A stretch of 64,000 nucleotides of DNA from Corynebacterium sp. sy039 (GCF_007904105.1 NZ_CP042325.1:1674001-1738000), one strand, 5' to 3'; positions 8,298 to 17,414 are shown, numbered from the stretch's first letter. Numbers and translations: made by a program. The notes: generated from the sequence alone by a model not told the origin.

Positions 8298-9810
8298 CAA
8301 CAAGAAAAACAACGAGGACACCAAAGCAGAGCACATGACTATGCCATGCGTGCTGCGTGTGGAAAATCTCAGCGTGCTTAACCAAGTGCACTCTGTGTCT
8401 TTTGATATTCATGCTCGGCAACGCCTGGGGATTATTGGCGAATCCGGCTCAGGTAAAACCCTCACTGCCCTGGCTATTATGCGGCTTATCGACGCCCAAG
8501 GCAGCATTATCTTCGACGGAAAAGAACTACTCACAACCGAAGAAAAGCAGCTGTGTGCCATCCGAGGCAATCGCATAGCAATGATTTTCCAAGAGCCTAT
8601 GACTGCGCTCAACCCACTGATGAGCGTCGGAAAGCAAATTGTAGAAGCAGTGCGTATCCATGCCGGACGGACTATGAGCAGGCGCACTGCCAAGCGTATT
8701 GCACTGGAATTACTCAGTGATGTGGAATTAGGCGCTGAGCTTTTTGGGCGTTATCCTCATCAGCTCTCTGGTGGGCAGCGGCAAAGAATTATCATTGCGA
8801 TGGCGCTGGCGCATAGACCTCAGCTGCTTATCTGTGATGAGCCTACTACTGCCTTAGACGTGACCAGCCAAGCGGCAATCATGCAGCTCATCGACTCGCT
8901 AGTGGACAAGTACGACATGAGCCTCTTGTTTATTACTCATGATTTAGGTCTGGTGGCCCAGGTATGCGAGCAGGTGCTGGTCATGAAGGATGGGCAGATT
9001 GTAGAACGCGGTGATACCCACACTGTGCTTCATGATCCACAACATTCTTATACCCGTATGCTTGTCTCGGCATCTATTCTCGACCCTGCGCCCGCACATC
9101 AACCAAGTAAGCAGGTGCTTATTGAGTTGCGTGATGTGGCGAAAAAATATAAGCACACGGTGGCAGTCGAGCAAGTTGATCTCACAGTTCATGGCGGCGA
9201 GCGGCTAGGTATTGTGGGTGGGTCTGGATCTGGAAAAACCACTACGCTCAAGATGATTGCAGGTTTAGAAAAACCCAGCTCAGGTGCTGTGCATATTCAT
9301 GCGGATTTTCAGATGATTTTCCAAGATCCGTTTGGCTCACTTGACCCTCGTATGCGTATCGAGCACATTATCAATGAGACTTTGCCCACCCCTGACCGAG
9401 ATAGAGTCGCTGAAGTACTGCGTGATGTAGGGCTCAAACCAGAGCATATGCACCGTTTCCCCCATGAGTTTTCCGGGGGACAGCGCCAACGCATTTCCAT
9501 TGCGCGTGCTCTCGCCCCACGCCCACGCATTGTGCTTGCCGACGAACCAGTTTCTGCACTCGACATTTGCGTGCGCAAAAAAATTCTTGACCTGCTCAAT
9601 GAGTTGGTCACTGAGCATAATCTCACTCTTGTGTTTGTTTCTCATGACATCACTGCTGTCCAGGCATTATGCAATGATCTTGTTGTGATGCATCAAGGCA
9701 GGATCGTCGAACAAGGCGCAGTTGCCGACGTGCTTGCCAACCCACAGCACTCCTACACCCAAGCGCTTATCGACGCAGTACCACACCTTCACCGACGCAC
9801 CAGATCATAA
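8281..9810 (+). CDS. Peptide/nickel-type ABC importer, fused double ATPase (DppD-DppF)
   Basis: Two complete ATP-binding domains in one polypeptide of about 509 residues. Domain 1 has Walker A GESGSGKT near 53-60, [10 protein letters not shown] in the Q-loop, signature LSGGQRQR, and Walker [13 protein letters not shown]. Domain 2 has Walker A GGSGSGKT near 314-321, [10 protein letters not shown], signature FSGGQRQR, and Walker [13 protein letters not shown]. In many bacteria these are separate DppD and DppF proteins; fused forms occur in actinobacteria. I chose the ATG at 8281, which overlaps the permease stop; an ATG at 8335 in [12 protein letters not shown] is the alternative and would shorten the protein by 18 residues. 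A further in-frame ATG at 8236 lies inside the permease and is unlikely. Confidence 0.92.
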   Translation: MIHVHNNKKNNEDTKAEHMTMPCVLRVENLSVLNQVHSVSFDIHARQRLGIIGESGSGKTLTALAIMRLIDAQGSIIFDGKELLTTEEKQLCAIRGNRIAMIFQEPMTALNPLMSVGKQIVEAVRIHAGRTMSRRTAKRIALELLSDVELGAELFGRYPHQLSGGQRQRIIIAMALAHRPQLLICDEPTTALDVTSQAAIMQLIDSLVDKYDMSLLFITHDLGLVAQVCEQVLVMKDGQIVERGDTHTVLHDPQHSYTRMLVSASILDPAPAHQPSKQVLIELRDVAKKYKHTVAVEQVDLTVHGGERLGIVGGSGSGKTTTLKMIAGLEKPSSGAVHIHADFQMIFQDPFGSLDPRMRIEHIINETLPTPDRDRVAEVLRDVGLKPEHMHRFPHEFSGGQRQRISIARALAPRPRIVLADEPVSALDICVRKKILDLLNELVTEHNLTLVFVSHDITAVQALCNDLVVMHQGRIVEQGAVADVLANPQHSYTQALIDAVPHLHRRTRS

Positions 9811-9837
9811 CCAGCTCCCCCTAGTTTTTCTCAGCAA

Positions 9838-9867
9838 TTGCCAGCCAGGCATGAGACAGTTTAGGCT
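9838..9867 (+). promoter_or_regulatory. Putative deoD promoter, leaderless
   Basis: TTGCCA (9838-9843) and TAGGCT (9862-9867) are separated by 18 bases; TAGGCT fits the actinobacterial -10 pattern TANNNT. The ATG of deoD begins seven bases downstream, so the mRNA probably starts at the start codon. No ribosome binding site is seen. Confidence 0.5.
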
Positions 9868-9873
9868 CACTAT

Positions 9874-10590
9874 ATGAATAACGTACAAACACCGCACATT
9901 AACCCTGGTGATGTGCCTATCGCCCCCACAGTGTTATTGCCCGGTGATCCACTGCGCGCCAAGTTTATTGCTGAGACTTATTTAGATAACGTGCAGCAAT
10001 TTAACTCCGTGCGCAATATGCTTGGCTACACCGGAACCTTTGAGGGGGCGCCTATTTCTGTGATGGGTTCTGGCATGGGTATTCCCTCTATTTCGCTTTA
10101 TGCCTACGAGCTCATTCATTTCTTTGGGGCGAAAAAACTCATTCGCGTAGGGTCGTGTGGTGCATTGCAGGAGAACCTCAACCTGTATGACGTCATCATT
10201 GCCCAATCAGCCTCGACTGATTCTCGATTCCTGCACCAATATGATATTCCGGGCACCTATGCCCCCACTGGTTCTTTCCGACTCATTGAAGATGTACGAG
10301 CGCGTGCACGCGCAGCAGGAATTGATACTCATGTGGGAAATATCCTCAGCAGTGACATTTTCTATAATGACACCGAAGATGCACATCTGCGGTGGGCACG
10401 CATGGGCGTGTTGGCGGTAGAAATGGAATCAGCTGGGTTGTATGCCACAGCTGCTCAAGCTGGTGTGGAGGCACTGGGTATTTTTACAGTCAGCGATAAT
10501 ATCCGCACCGGCGCAAAAACCAGCGCCCAGGAGCGCGAAACTGCGTTTACCACCATGATGGAATTGGCATTACCACTAGCAAAGGTCTAA
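9874..10590 (+). CDS. deoD: Purine nucleoside phosphorylase, DeoD type
   Basis: A 238-residue hexameric-type purine nucleoside phosphorylase (NP-I family), which splits purine nucleosides with phosphate into free base and (deoxy)ribose 1-phosphate. Signatures are VLLPGDPLRAKFIAE near residues 20-34 (phosphate binding), YTGTFEGAPISVMGSGMGIPS, RVGSCGALQ, the nucleoside-binding VEMESAGLY near 185, and SDNIRTG near 208 with the catalytic Asp. It begins a two-gene operon with an MFS transporter only four bases downstream. The other nucleoside genes (nupC, cdd, deoA, deoC, mutase) lie 7-13 kb further on, beyond the secreted-protein genes. Confidence 0.95.
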   Translation: MNNVQTPHINPGDVPIAPTVLLPGDPLRAKFIAETYLDNVQQFNSVRNMLGYTGTFEGAPISVMGSGMGIPSISLYAYELIHFFGAKKLIRVGSCGALQENLNLYDVIIAQSASTDSRFLHQYDIPGTYAPTGSFRLIEDVRARARAAGIDTHVGNILSSDIFYNDTEDAHLRWARMGVLAVEMESAGLYATAAQAGVEALGIFTVSDNIRTGAKTSAQERETAFTTMMELALPLAKV

Positions 10591-10594
10591 CACC

Positions 10595-12028
10595 ATGACT
10601 TCTTCTCACGCACATAACCTCAGCAAACCCACAGCTAATGTGTCCTCACCAAAGGCAGCTGTGCCCATCTTATTGTTCTGCTTTGTGTTTAGCTTGGTCG
10701 TCGATAACGGCTTTAAGTTCATGACAAAACCCATTGCCGAAGATCTCAGTTTGAGCCCCTCAACAGCAAGTTTGCAAGCAACCCTGGCAGGTATCGTCAT
10801 TGGTATTGGCGCTGTGGTCTACGCTGCGCTTGCCGACGCGATTTCAATCCGCAAACTCATGATTGCTGGCATTAGCATGGTAGCGCTAGGTTCCATCCTT
10901 GGTTTTGCGTTCCAAAATGTGTGGCCAATGGTTCTTGCCGGGCGAGTTATTCAGACCACAGGCTTAGCAGCAGCAGAAACACTATACGTTATTTATGTAA
11001 CTAAGTACCTCAGCGAAAAGGATCAAAAGACCTACTTGGGCTTTTCCACATCTTCTTTCCAAGCAGCCATGCTGATTGGCACGCTCACCTCAGGTTTTAT
11101 CGCCACTTATATCTCCTGGACAGCAATGTTCCTCATCTCTTGTGCTTTGGTGCTTGCCATTCCTTTCCTGATTAAGACTGTGCCGCCCCAGGCAAAAACC
11201 AGTGCTCATGTGGATATCTTAGGTTTGCTCTTTATTGCAGTCATTGCCACCTCGGTTATCTTATATATCCAAGCATTTAATGCGGTGTTCCTTATTCCCA
11301 TTGCCGTTGGTATTGTGCTCTTTGCTGCGCACGTGAAATACAATAAGAACGCACTGGTCAAACCGGAATTCTTTAGCAATGCACAATATATTTTAATTTT
11401 GCTCATTGTCCTTATTGTCTACTCAGTGCAGCTAGGTTATACCGCCATTCTTTTGCCTTATATGGTTGATTCCTTGCATGGCATTAACCTCAGTGGTGCG
11501 TCGTATATCCTCGCACCTGGGTATATTTGCGCCATTTTGGCGGGTATTTTCGCTGGTCGGGTTGGTAGAGTGCTCAGCTCACACCGCACTATTATTCTTG
11601 GTTTGGTGCTCATTACCGCGGCACTGATTTTGCCAGCAATTTTTATCGACGCGCCAGTAGCCGTGTTGGTAGTCTCCATGATTCTCTTCCCCACTGGCTT
11701 TGCGACGATCTACGCGCCACTGGTTTCTACCTCAGTAAGCAGGATTAGCGCAGAAAAATCTGGGGTTGCCATCGGCTTCTACAACCTCACTATCAACATT
11801 GCAATCCCCGTCGGCATTGCCTACAGTGCAAAGCTACTGGAACTAGCCCCAACCGGGCTAGCTTTCCTCTCCTACGTTCCAGGAGGAGCTGCTACTCCTG
11901 AACAACAGACCGCAGCGACTCTCTTGTGGATTCTTGCCTTCATTGCGCTTGGTGGCATGGTGCTCTACTTGGCGACAAGTAAAATCATCCACCGCACAGG
12001 ACGCACAGCAGCAGGTGCCGAAAACTAA
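10595..12028 (+). CDS. MFS transporter co-transcribed with deoD
   Basis: A 477-residue major facilitator protein with roughly 14 hydrophobic segments, of the DHA2-like group. Visible features are LVVDNGFKFMTKPIAEDL in the first helix region, ALADAISIRKLMI as the cytoplasmic A-motif, and PTGFATIYAPLVSTSVSRISAEKSGVAIGFYNLTINIAIPVGIAYSA near the end, which corresponds to the NT.RQ.G motif region of this family. The start is four bases after the deoD stop, so the two are one operon. The pairing suggests transport of nucleosides, bases or analogues, either import or efflux; the sequence does not decide it. A strong terminator follows. Confidence 0.85.
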   Translation: MTSSHAHNLSKPTANVSSPKAAVPILLFCFVFSLVVDNGFKFMTKPIAEDLSLSPSTASLQATLAGIVIGIGAVVYAALADAISIRKLMIAGISMVALGSILGFAFQNVWPMVLAGRVIQTTGLAAAETLYVIYVTKYLSEKDQKTYLGFSTSSFQAAMLIGTLTSGFIATYISWTAMFLISCALVLAIPFLIKTVPPQAKTSAHVDILGLLFIAVIATSVILYIQAFNAVFLIPIAVGIVLFAAHVKYNKNALVKPEFFSNAQYILILLIVLIVYSVQLGYTAILLPYMVDSLHGINLSGASYILAPGYICAILAGIFAGRVGRVLSSHRTIILGLVLITAALILPAIFIDAPVAVLVVSMILFPTGFATIYAPLVSTSVSRISAEKSGVAIGFYNLTINIAIPVGIAYSAKLLELAPTGLAFLSYVPGGAATPEQQTAATLLWILAFIALGGMVLYLATSKIIHRTGRTAAGAEN

Positions 12029-12040
12029 CTAAACATACCT

Positions 12041-12074
12041 AAAAGACCTTATACCAGTTAGTATAAGGTCTTTT
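12041..12074. terminator. Bidirectional intrinsic terminator between the deoD operon and secreted-protein gene 1
   Basis: A perfect 14-base-pair stem (AAAAGACCTTATAC with its complement) closes a six-base loop and is flanked by A and T runs on both sides. It can stop the deoD-MFS transcript on the plus strand and the convergent secreted-protein gene on the minus strand. Confidence 0.9.
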
Positions 12075-12093
12075 GTTTTTCGCTAAACAGCTG

Positions 12094-13790
12094 TTACGCT
12101 ACGCGCAAGTGACCACCCGTAGTAACTTTAGGACGGTCTTTCTTCGCTACAGTCTTAGCCTGCTTAGCGACGTTATCCTTCACACTTTCAGAGATAACGG
12201 TCTTAGGTGCAGGCTTAGATTCAGCAGGTTCTTCCTTATCCTCAGGCTCTACAACAGTAGTAACAACCTCACCCTGCTCAGCCTCAGCGTCTGTGTCAGG
12301 CACAGTTGGTGGAACAACAGGCTTAACCGGTTCCTCACGCTCCTCAGGATACTCAGCTGGCTTCACAGGCTTAACCTGCTCAGACTCCTGTGGTTCCTCA
12401 GAAGGTGTAGGATCTTCAGACTCCTGTGGTTCCTCAGAAGGTGTAGGATCTTCAGACTCCTGAGGTTCCTCGCTAGAGGTTGGCTCCTCTGTTTCCTTGG
12501 AAGGTTTAGTAGGCTCAACTTCCTCTTCCTCAGAAGGAGTAGGTTCCTCAGACTCTACAGGCTCCTCACTAGGCGGCACCTCAGACTCCTCATCAGGGCA
12601 CAACGTAATGTGCTGGAAACCCTGATCACAGTTATCCTCAGCACCTTTGAGCGAACCATAAAAATTCACCTGAGGATTCAAGTGAAGATTAAACGTCTGC
12701 GCATATTTCCGATAACGATCACCAACAGTAGCCTCAATATCACTACCAATCGTATCGAAACGACCAATATCCGCTGTCACAGCACAGGTTCCCACACCAG
12801 TCACACCATGTTTCGAGCCTTGATTCTCGTATAATCCCACAATCTTTTTACGAGTATCCTCAGACTGCTCTTTGGTAGTAACAGGAGGCAACTCACCCGT
12901 ACGACCCCACTCATAATCTTTCAAGGATTGACAGCCCTCTTTACCCTCACCGCTACCAAACACATCTTCACCAGAGCAACTCCATAACAGGGTATCAACG
13001 CGAATCGGCACATACGTATCCTCACCAACCGCTTCCACAGTACCGGTGACCTCAAAAGTATAAACACCAGCATTCATTCCCAAACTAATCTGGTAAAAAT
13101 TCCACTCAGGCTGATCAGCAAAAGACGAAGGCTCAACACCACGAGGCTGATTCAACTTCTCTGATTCCTCAGCAGTGAACTTATAAAACGGAGTAACACC
13201 ATAGGTAGCATCACGCTCAACATTGGACAGATCTAATTCAGAACTATCCTTAATGGGAACCTCATAATCCACTTCCTGCGCAGGACCAAACCTTAGCTCA
13301 GTAGCAGATTCCCAATCTTTTTCATATTCGTTTGAGGCTTCACCTACAGTATTTCCCTGAACGTCCTTCCAATACCATTTATCAGGATCCTCCCCCTTAG
13401 ATTCATCACCAGAATCATTAAGAAGCGGCATATGAGTCAAACGAATAGAAGTCACATCAACCGTTGCAGGCACCATAATTTCAGCACCCTTCGAGGTTCG
13501 TACACGATCTTCAGCTTGCAGCAATGGTGCTACCTGTACTTGCCAGGTAACTTCTGCTTTATCACCGACTTTTTTCACACAGGTAGTACCGGTATCACAG
13601 TTCGCGCCACCCCAATAACCATGAACATTATCAACAAACTGGTAGCCACTATCATCAGAACCGCCACCACTATAAGCACCAGTACCGCCAGGACTAGCTA
13701 ATACCGAGGGGGGGGGGCTAGAAAACCCGAACCAAGCACACCAACGGCAACCACAGCCGCAGCACGCTTAGCAAAACGATTCAACAACAT
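12094..13790 (-). CDS. Phase-variable secreted protein 1 (currently out of frame at a C10 tract)
   Basis: The ATG at 13790 has a good AGGAGAG ribosome binding site six bases upstream and encodes a signal peptide (MLLNRFAKRAAAVVAVGVLG, then SGFLAPPP). A run of ten C (13708-13717 on the plus strand) shifts the reading so that it ends at a TAG after about 31 codons. With 11 or 8 C the frame runs on through SVLA-SPGG, a signal-peptidase-like site, into a body of about 540 residues (565 in total for C11). The body has a Gly-rich linker, a WGGANCD...TCVKKVGDKAEVTWQVQ segment, seven Cys in the mature part, a Glu/Pro/Ser stalk with in-frame repeats, and a basic tail ending KVTTGGHLRVA. No LPXTG motif or C-terminal helix is present. 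I do not recognise the family. Starting at GTG 13578 would lose secretion and has no ribosome binding site. Confidence 0.75.
12381..12471 (-). repeat. 36-bp in-frame tandem repeats in the stalk of secreted protein 1
   Basis: Two identical 36-base units (12381-12416 and 12417-12452) and a diverged partial third follow one another. Each encodes a 12-residue unit of the type EDPTPSEEPQES. Because 36 is a multiple of three, gain or loss of units would change stalk length without breaking the frame. Confidence 0.85.
13708..13717 (-). repeat. Homopolymer G10 (C10 on the coding strand), phase switch of secreted protein 1
   Basis: Ten consecutive G on the plus strand, in the codons just before the predicted signal-peptidase site. 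Ten is OFF; 8 or 11 would be ON. Sites of this kind slip by one base at high rate during replication in known contingency loci. The same ten-base tract occurs at the same position in both paralogues. Confidence 0.85.
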
Positions 13791-13883
13791 TATTTCTCTC
13801 CTAGGAAAAAGAACAAAAAACACTTTCCAAGCCATCCCAACCACACAAAGCTGAGAAAAACCTGAAAGCGTTTCCCATCATAA
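13791..13883 (-). promoter_or_regulatory. Conserved 5' leader and promoter block of secreted protein gene 1
   Basis: About 90 bases upstream of the ATG are almost identical to 15622-15724 and 17309-17408 before the other two paralogues, including the AGGAGAG ribosome binding site. A short GGGAAACGCTTTC element near its far end resembles LacI-family/cre-type half-palindromes, but that resemblance is weak. No convincing -35/-10 pair could be fixed. Confidence 0.45.
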
Positions 13884-13920
13884 CCCAAGACATGAAGAAA
13901 GTCCTAGCACCATTAAGAAA

Positions 13921-13945
13921 GTCCTAGCACCATTGGTGCTAGGAC
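13921..13945 (-). terminator. Terminator of secreted protein gene 2, with a 20-bp duplication beside it
   Basis: GTCCTAGCACC-ATT-GGTGCTAGGAC is a perfect 11-bp stem with a three-base loop just downstream of the minus-strand stop at 13964. The left arm plus its AAGAAA flank is tandemly duplicated (13895-13914 and 13915-13934), so two left arms compete for one right arm. Confidence 0.75.
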
Positions 13946-13963
13946 TATTGTGCAAAATAAAAA

Positions 13964-15621
13964 TTACGCTGCGCGCAGATGTCCACCCGTGGTTACTTTA
14001 GGGCGGTCTTTCTTCACTATGCTCTTCGCCTGCTTAGCGACGTTATCCTTTACGCTTTCAGAGATAACGGTCTTAGGTGCAGGCTTGGATTCTGGTTTAG
14101 AATCAGCAGGTTTATCCTGCTCAGGCTCTACAACGGTGGTAACAATCTCACCCTGCTCAACCTCAGTGTCTGTATCAGGCAGAGTTGGTGGAACAACAGG
14201 CTTAACTGGTTCCTCACGTTCTTCAGGACGCTCAGCTGGCTTCACAGGTTTCTCCTGTTCAGGCTCCTCAGAAGGAGTAGGTTCCTGAGTTTCCTCACTT
14301 GGAGTTGGCTCCTCAGACTCCTGTGGTTCCTCGCTAGAAGTTGGCTCCTCTGTTTCCTTAGAAGGCTTAGCAGGCTCAACTTCCTCTTCCTCAGAAGGAG
14401 TAGGTTCTTCAGACTCTACAGGCTCCTCATCAGGACAAATAGTGATGTGCTGGAAGCCCTGGTCACAGTTATCCTCAGCACCTTTGAGCGAACCATAATA
14501 ATTCACCGCAGGATTCAAGCGAAGATTAAACGTCTGCGCATATTTCCGATAACGATCACCAACAGGTAACTCAGTATCACTACCAATCGTATCGAAACGA
14601 CCAATATCCGCTGTCACAGCACACGCACCCACATTCGTTAAACCGTGCTTCGAGCCTTGATTCTCGTATAATTCCACAATCTTGTTACGAGTATCCTCAG
14701 ACTGCTCTTTGGTGGTAACAGGAGGCAACTCACCCGTACGACCCCACTCATAATCTTTCAGACTCTGACAACCCTCTTGACCTTCACCGCTACCAAACTC
14801 ATCTTCGGAAGAACATCTCCACATCACATTATCAACGCGAATCGGCACATACGTATCCTCACCAACCGCTTCTACAGTACCGGTGACCTCAAAAGTATAA
14901 ACACCAAGATTCTCACCTAAACTGGTTTGATAGAAGTTCCACTCAGGCTGATCAGCAAAACGAGAAGGCTCAACACCACGAGGCTGATTCAACTTCTCTG
15001 ATTCCTCAGCAGTGAACTTATAAAACGGAGTAACACCATAGGTAGCATCACGCTCAACATGAGATAAATCTAATTCAGAACTATCCTTAATGGGAACCTC
15101 ATAATTCACTTCCTGCGCAGGACCAAACCTTAGCTCAGTAGCATATTCCCAATCTTCTTCATATGCTTTTCTAGCATCCTCTGGTTCTAGCAACAGACTG
15201 TATGATTCACCTACAGTATTTCCCTGAACGTCCTTCCAATAGAGTTTATGAGAATCCTCCCCCTTGGATTCATCACCCAACTCACCAGAAGTCGGCATAT
15301 GAGTTAAACGAATAGAAGTCACATCAACCGTGGCAGGCACCATAATCTGCGCGCTCTTCGAGGTCTGTATATGATCCTCAGATTGTACTAATGGTGCTAC
15401 CTGCACTTGCCAGGTAACCTCTGCTTTATCACCAATTTTTTTCACACAGGTAGAACCGGTATCACAGTTCGCGCCACCCCAATAGCCATAAACATTTTCC
15501 TTCTCAGGCCGAGTACCACCAGGACCGGCTAATACTGAGGGGGGGGGGCTAGAAAACCCGCACCAAGCATACTTACGGCAGCAACCGCCGCAGCACGCTT
15601 AGCAAAACGATTCAACAACAT
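13964..15621 (-). CDS. Phase-variable secreted protein 2 (currently out of frame at a C10 tract)
   Basis: Paralogue of secreted protein 1. The ATG at 15621 has GAGGAAATA upstream and encodes the signal peptide MLLNRFAKRAAAVAAVSMLG. A C10 run (15539-15548 on the plus strand) leads to a stop a few codons later; C11 would give a 552-residue secreted protein with the site SVLA-GPGG. The mature part carries WGGANCD...TCVKKIGDKAEVTWQVQVAPL, seven Cys in the same positions as the paralogue, an insert near residues 100-125 relative to the first copy (SLLLEPEDARKAYEEDWEY), a shorter Glu/Pro/Ser stalk, and the same tail ending KVTTGGHLRAA. It has its own leader and terminator, so it is likely a single-gene unit. 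The function is unknown. Confidence 0.75.
15539..15548 (-). repeat. Homopolymer G10 (C10 on the coding strand), phase switch of secreted protein 2
   Basis: Ten G on the plus strand at the same codon position as in the other two copies, flanked by the same bases (TTCTAG before and TC after, coding strand). Ten is OFF; 11 or 8 restores the frame. Confidence 0.85.
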
Positions 15622-15724
15622 TATTTCCTCTATTCTCCTAGGAAAAGAACAAAAAAGCACTTTCCAAGCCATCCTCAACCACACAAAGCTGAGAAAAACC
15701 TAAAAGCGTTTCCCATCATAACCC
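15622..15724 (-). promoter_or_regulatory. Conserved 5' leader and promoter block of secreted protein gene 2
   Basis: Nearly the same as the blocks before the other two copies. It differs by a small insertion next to the ribosome binding site (TAGAGGAAATA in place of GAGAGAAATA), which may slightly change translation. Confidence 0.45.
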
Positions 15725-15737
15725 AAGCAACACAGAA

Positions 15738-15764
15738 AGTCCTAGCACCAATGGTGCCAGGACT
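15738..15764 (-). terminator. Terminator of secreted protein gene 3
   Basis: AGTCCTAGCACC-AAT-GGTGCCAGGACT forms a stem with one mismatch just below the minus-strand stop at 15789. It is clearly related to the hairpin after gene 2, so the terminators were duplicated along with the genes. Confidence 0.7.
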
Positions 15765-15788
15765 CTTAAACATCTTAAGAAACAAAAA

Positions 15789-17308
15789 TTACGCTACGCG
15801 CAGATGACCACCCGTAGTTACTTTAGGACGATCTTTCTTCGCTACAGTCTTAGCTTGCTTAGCAACGTTATCCTTCACGCTTTCAGAGATAACGGTCTTA
15901 GGTGCAGACTTAGATTCTGGCTTAGAATCGGCAGGTTTATCCTGCTCAGATTGAGCAGATGGTACAAACTTACTCTCAGAAGAAACAGGTTCTTCACTAG
16001 AACTAGGTTCTCCAGGCTCCTGTGATTTCTTAGAAGATGTAGGCTCCCCAGACTCCTGTGACTCCTCAGATTCTTTAGAAGGCTTAGCAGGACCAACCTT
16101 TTCAGGCTCTTCAGAAGGAGTAGGCTCTTCAGATTCCTGTGGCTCCTCAGAAGGCGTTGGTTCCTCAGACTCTACAGGCTCTTCACTAGGCGGAACCTCA
16201 GTCTCCTCATCAGAGCACAACGTAATGTGCTGGAAACCCTGATCACAGTTATCCTCATCACCATTGAGCGGACCATAATACCTCACCGTAGGATTCAAGT
16301 GAAGATTAAACCTATTCCGATAAGCATGATGTTTCCCCTCGGCAGCATCCTCAATATCACTACCAATAGTGTCAAAACGATCCGTATTCTGCGTTACCGC
16401 ACACGCACCAACACCAGTCAAACCATCAACTTTCCCCTGCTTCTTATATAGTTCGACAATCTTGTTACGAGTATCCTCAGACTGCTCTTTGGTAGTAACA
16501 GGAGGCAACTCACCAGTTTGTGCCCACTCAGATTCTTTTAACGAAACACAGCCTTCCATAGCACTACCAACACCATGGGAATCATTTGCACCTCCCTCGG
16601 AGGCACACCTCCACAACATATTATCCGCACGAATCGGCACATAGGTATCATCACCAACAGCCTCAACAGAGCCGGTGACCTCAAATGTAAAAATACCGAT
16701 TGTATTCAGATACACCTGATAAAAATCCCAATCAGGCTGCTCAGCAAAAGAAGAAGGCTGAACACCATATATACCCGTTTTATCATCAGCTAAAGAACCA
16801 TCAGGATTCTTCACAAACGACGACACTTTGTACGTATCATTATCAGTTACTTCATCTTTCGACTCCACAATTGGAACCTGATAATCCACAACCTGCGCAG
16901 GGTAATCACTCTCACCAAACTCTGCAAATTCAACAGGCATATGCGTAAGTTTGATCGACACATCCTTGACGGTGGAAGGAATCATAATCTGTGCACCATG
17001 CGTGGCTTGAATATGATTCTCAGCTATCGCCAGCGGTGATAACTGCACCTGCCAGGTAACCTTTGTTTCATCCCCCACTTGCTTTACACAGACCGAACCC
17101 GTATCACAGTTCGCACCACCCCACGAACCATGAACATTATCGACGTTATCAGCACCACCACCCTGGTAATCGCCGTCACCGCCACCACCGTAGACACTAG
17201 TACCGCCAGGACCGGCTAATACTGAGGGGGGGGGGCTAGAAAACCCGAACCAAGCACACCAACGGCAACCACAGCCGCAGCACGCTTAGCAAAACGATTC
17301 AACAACAT
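15789..17308 (-). CDS. Phase-variable secreted protein 3 (currently out of frame at a C10 tract)
   Basis: Third and most diverged paralogue. Its leader, ribosome binding site and first 90 coding bases are identical to those of copy 1 (ATG at 17308). A C10 run (17226-17235 on the plus strand) stops translation after about 31 codons; C11 would give about 506 residues with the site SVLA-GPGG. A longer Gly/Asp linker follows, then WGGANCD...VCVKQVGDETKVTWQVQLSPL, seven Cys, a shorter and more varied core, a Glu/Pro/Ser stalk with SEEPTPSEEPQE units, and the shared tail ending KVTTGGHLRVA. Identity of the 5' end against divergence of the body suggests gene conversion or selection on the switch region. 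The function is unknown. Confidence 0.75.
17226..17235 (-). repeat. Homopolymer G10 (C10 on the coding strand), phase switch of secreted protein 3
   Basis: Ten G on the plus strand at the homologous position. As in copies 1 and 2, ten is OFF and 11 or 8 is ON. Confidence 0.85.
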
Positions 17309-17408
17309 TATTTCTCTCCTAGGAAAAAGAACAAAAAACACTTTCCAAGCCATCCCAACCACAAACACAAAGCTGAGAAAAACCTAAAAGCATTTCTCAT
17401 CATAACCA
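17309..17408 (-). promoter_or_regulatory. Conserved 5' leader and promoter block of secreted protein gene 3
   Basis: Same block as before copy 1, with a four-base ACAA insertion near the middle and a slightly altered distal element (AGAAATGCTTTT in place of GGAAACGCTTTC). Confidence 0.45.
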
Positions 17409-17414
17409 CAAAAG

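Noticed and set aside
12381..12471. CRISPR-like array from the regular 36-bp repeats
   Set aside because: The units are tandem with no spacers and code in frame for a protein stalk.
12073..12834. Long plus-strand open frames opposite the secreted-protein genes (also 13979-14569, 13950-14288, 15804-16025)
   Set aside because: They are Leu/Arg- or Ser/Gly-rich mirror readings of the Glu/Pro/Ser stalk repeats and lack ribosome binding sites; the minus-strand frames are conserved in all three copies.
13576..13578. GTG as the true start of secreted protein 1 (and the equivalent GTG codons in copies 2 and 3)
   Set aside because: It would remove the signal peptide and the conserved WGGANCD segment, has no Shine-Dalgarno, and leaves an excellent upstream start without a product.
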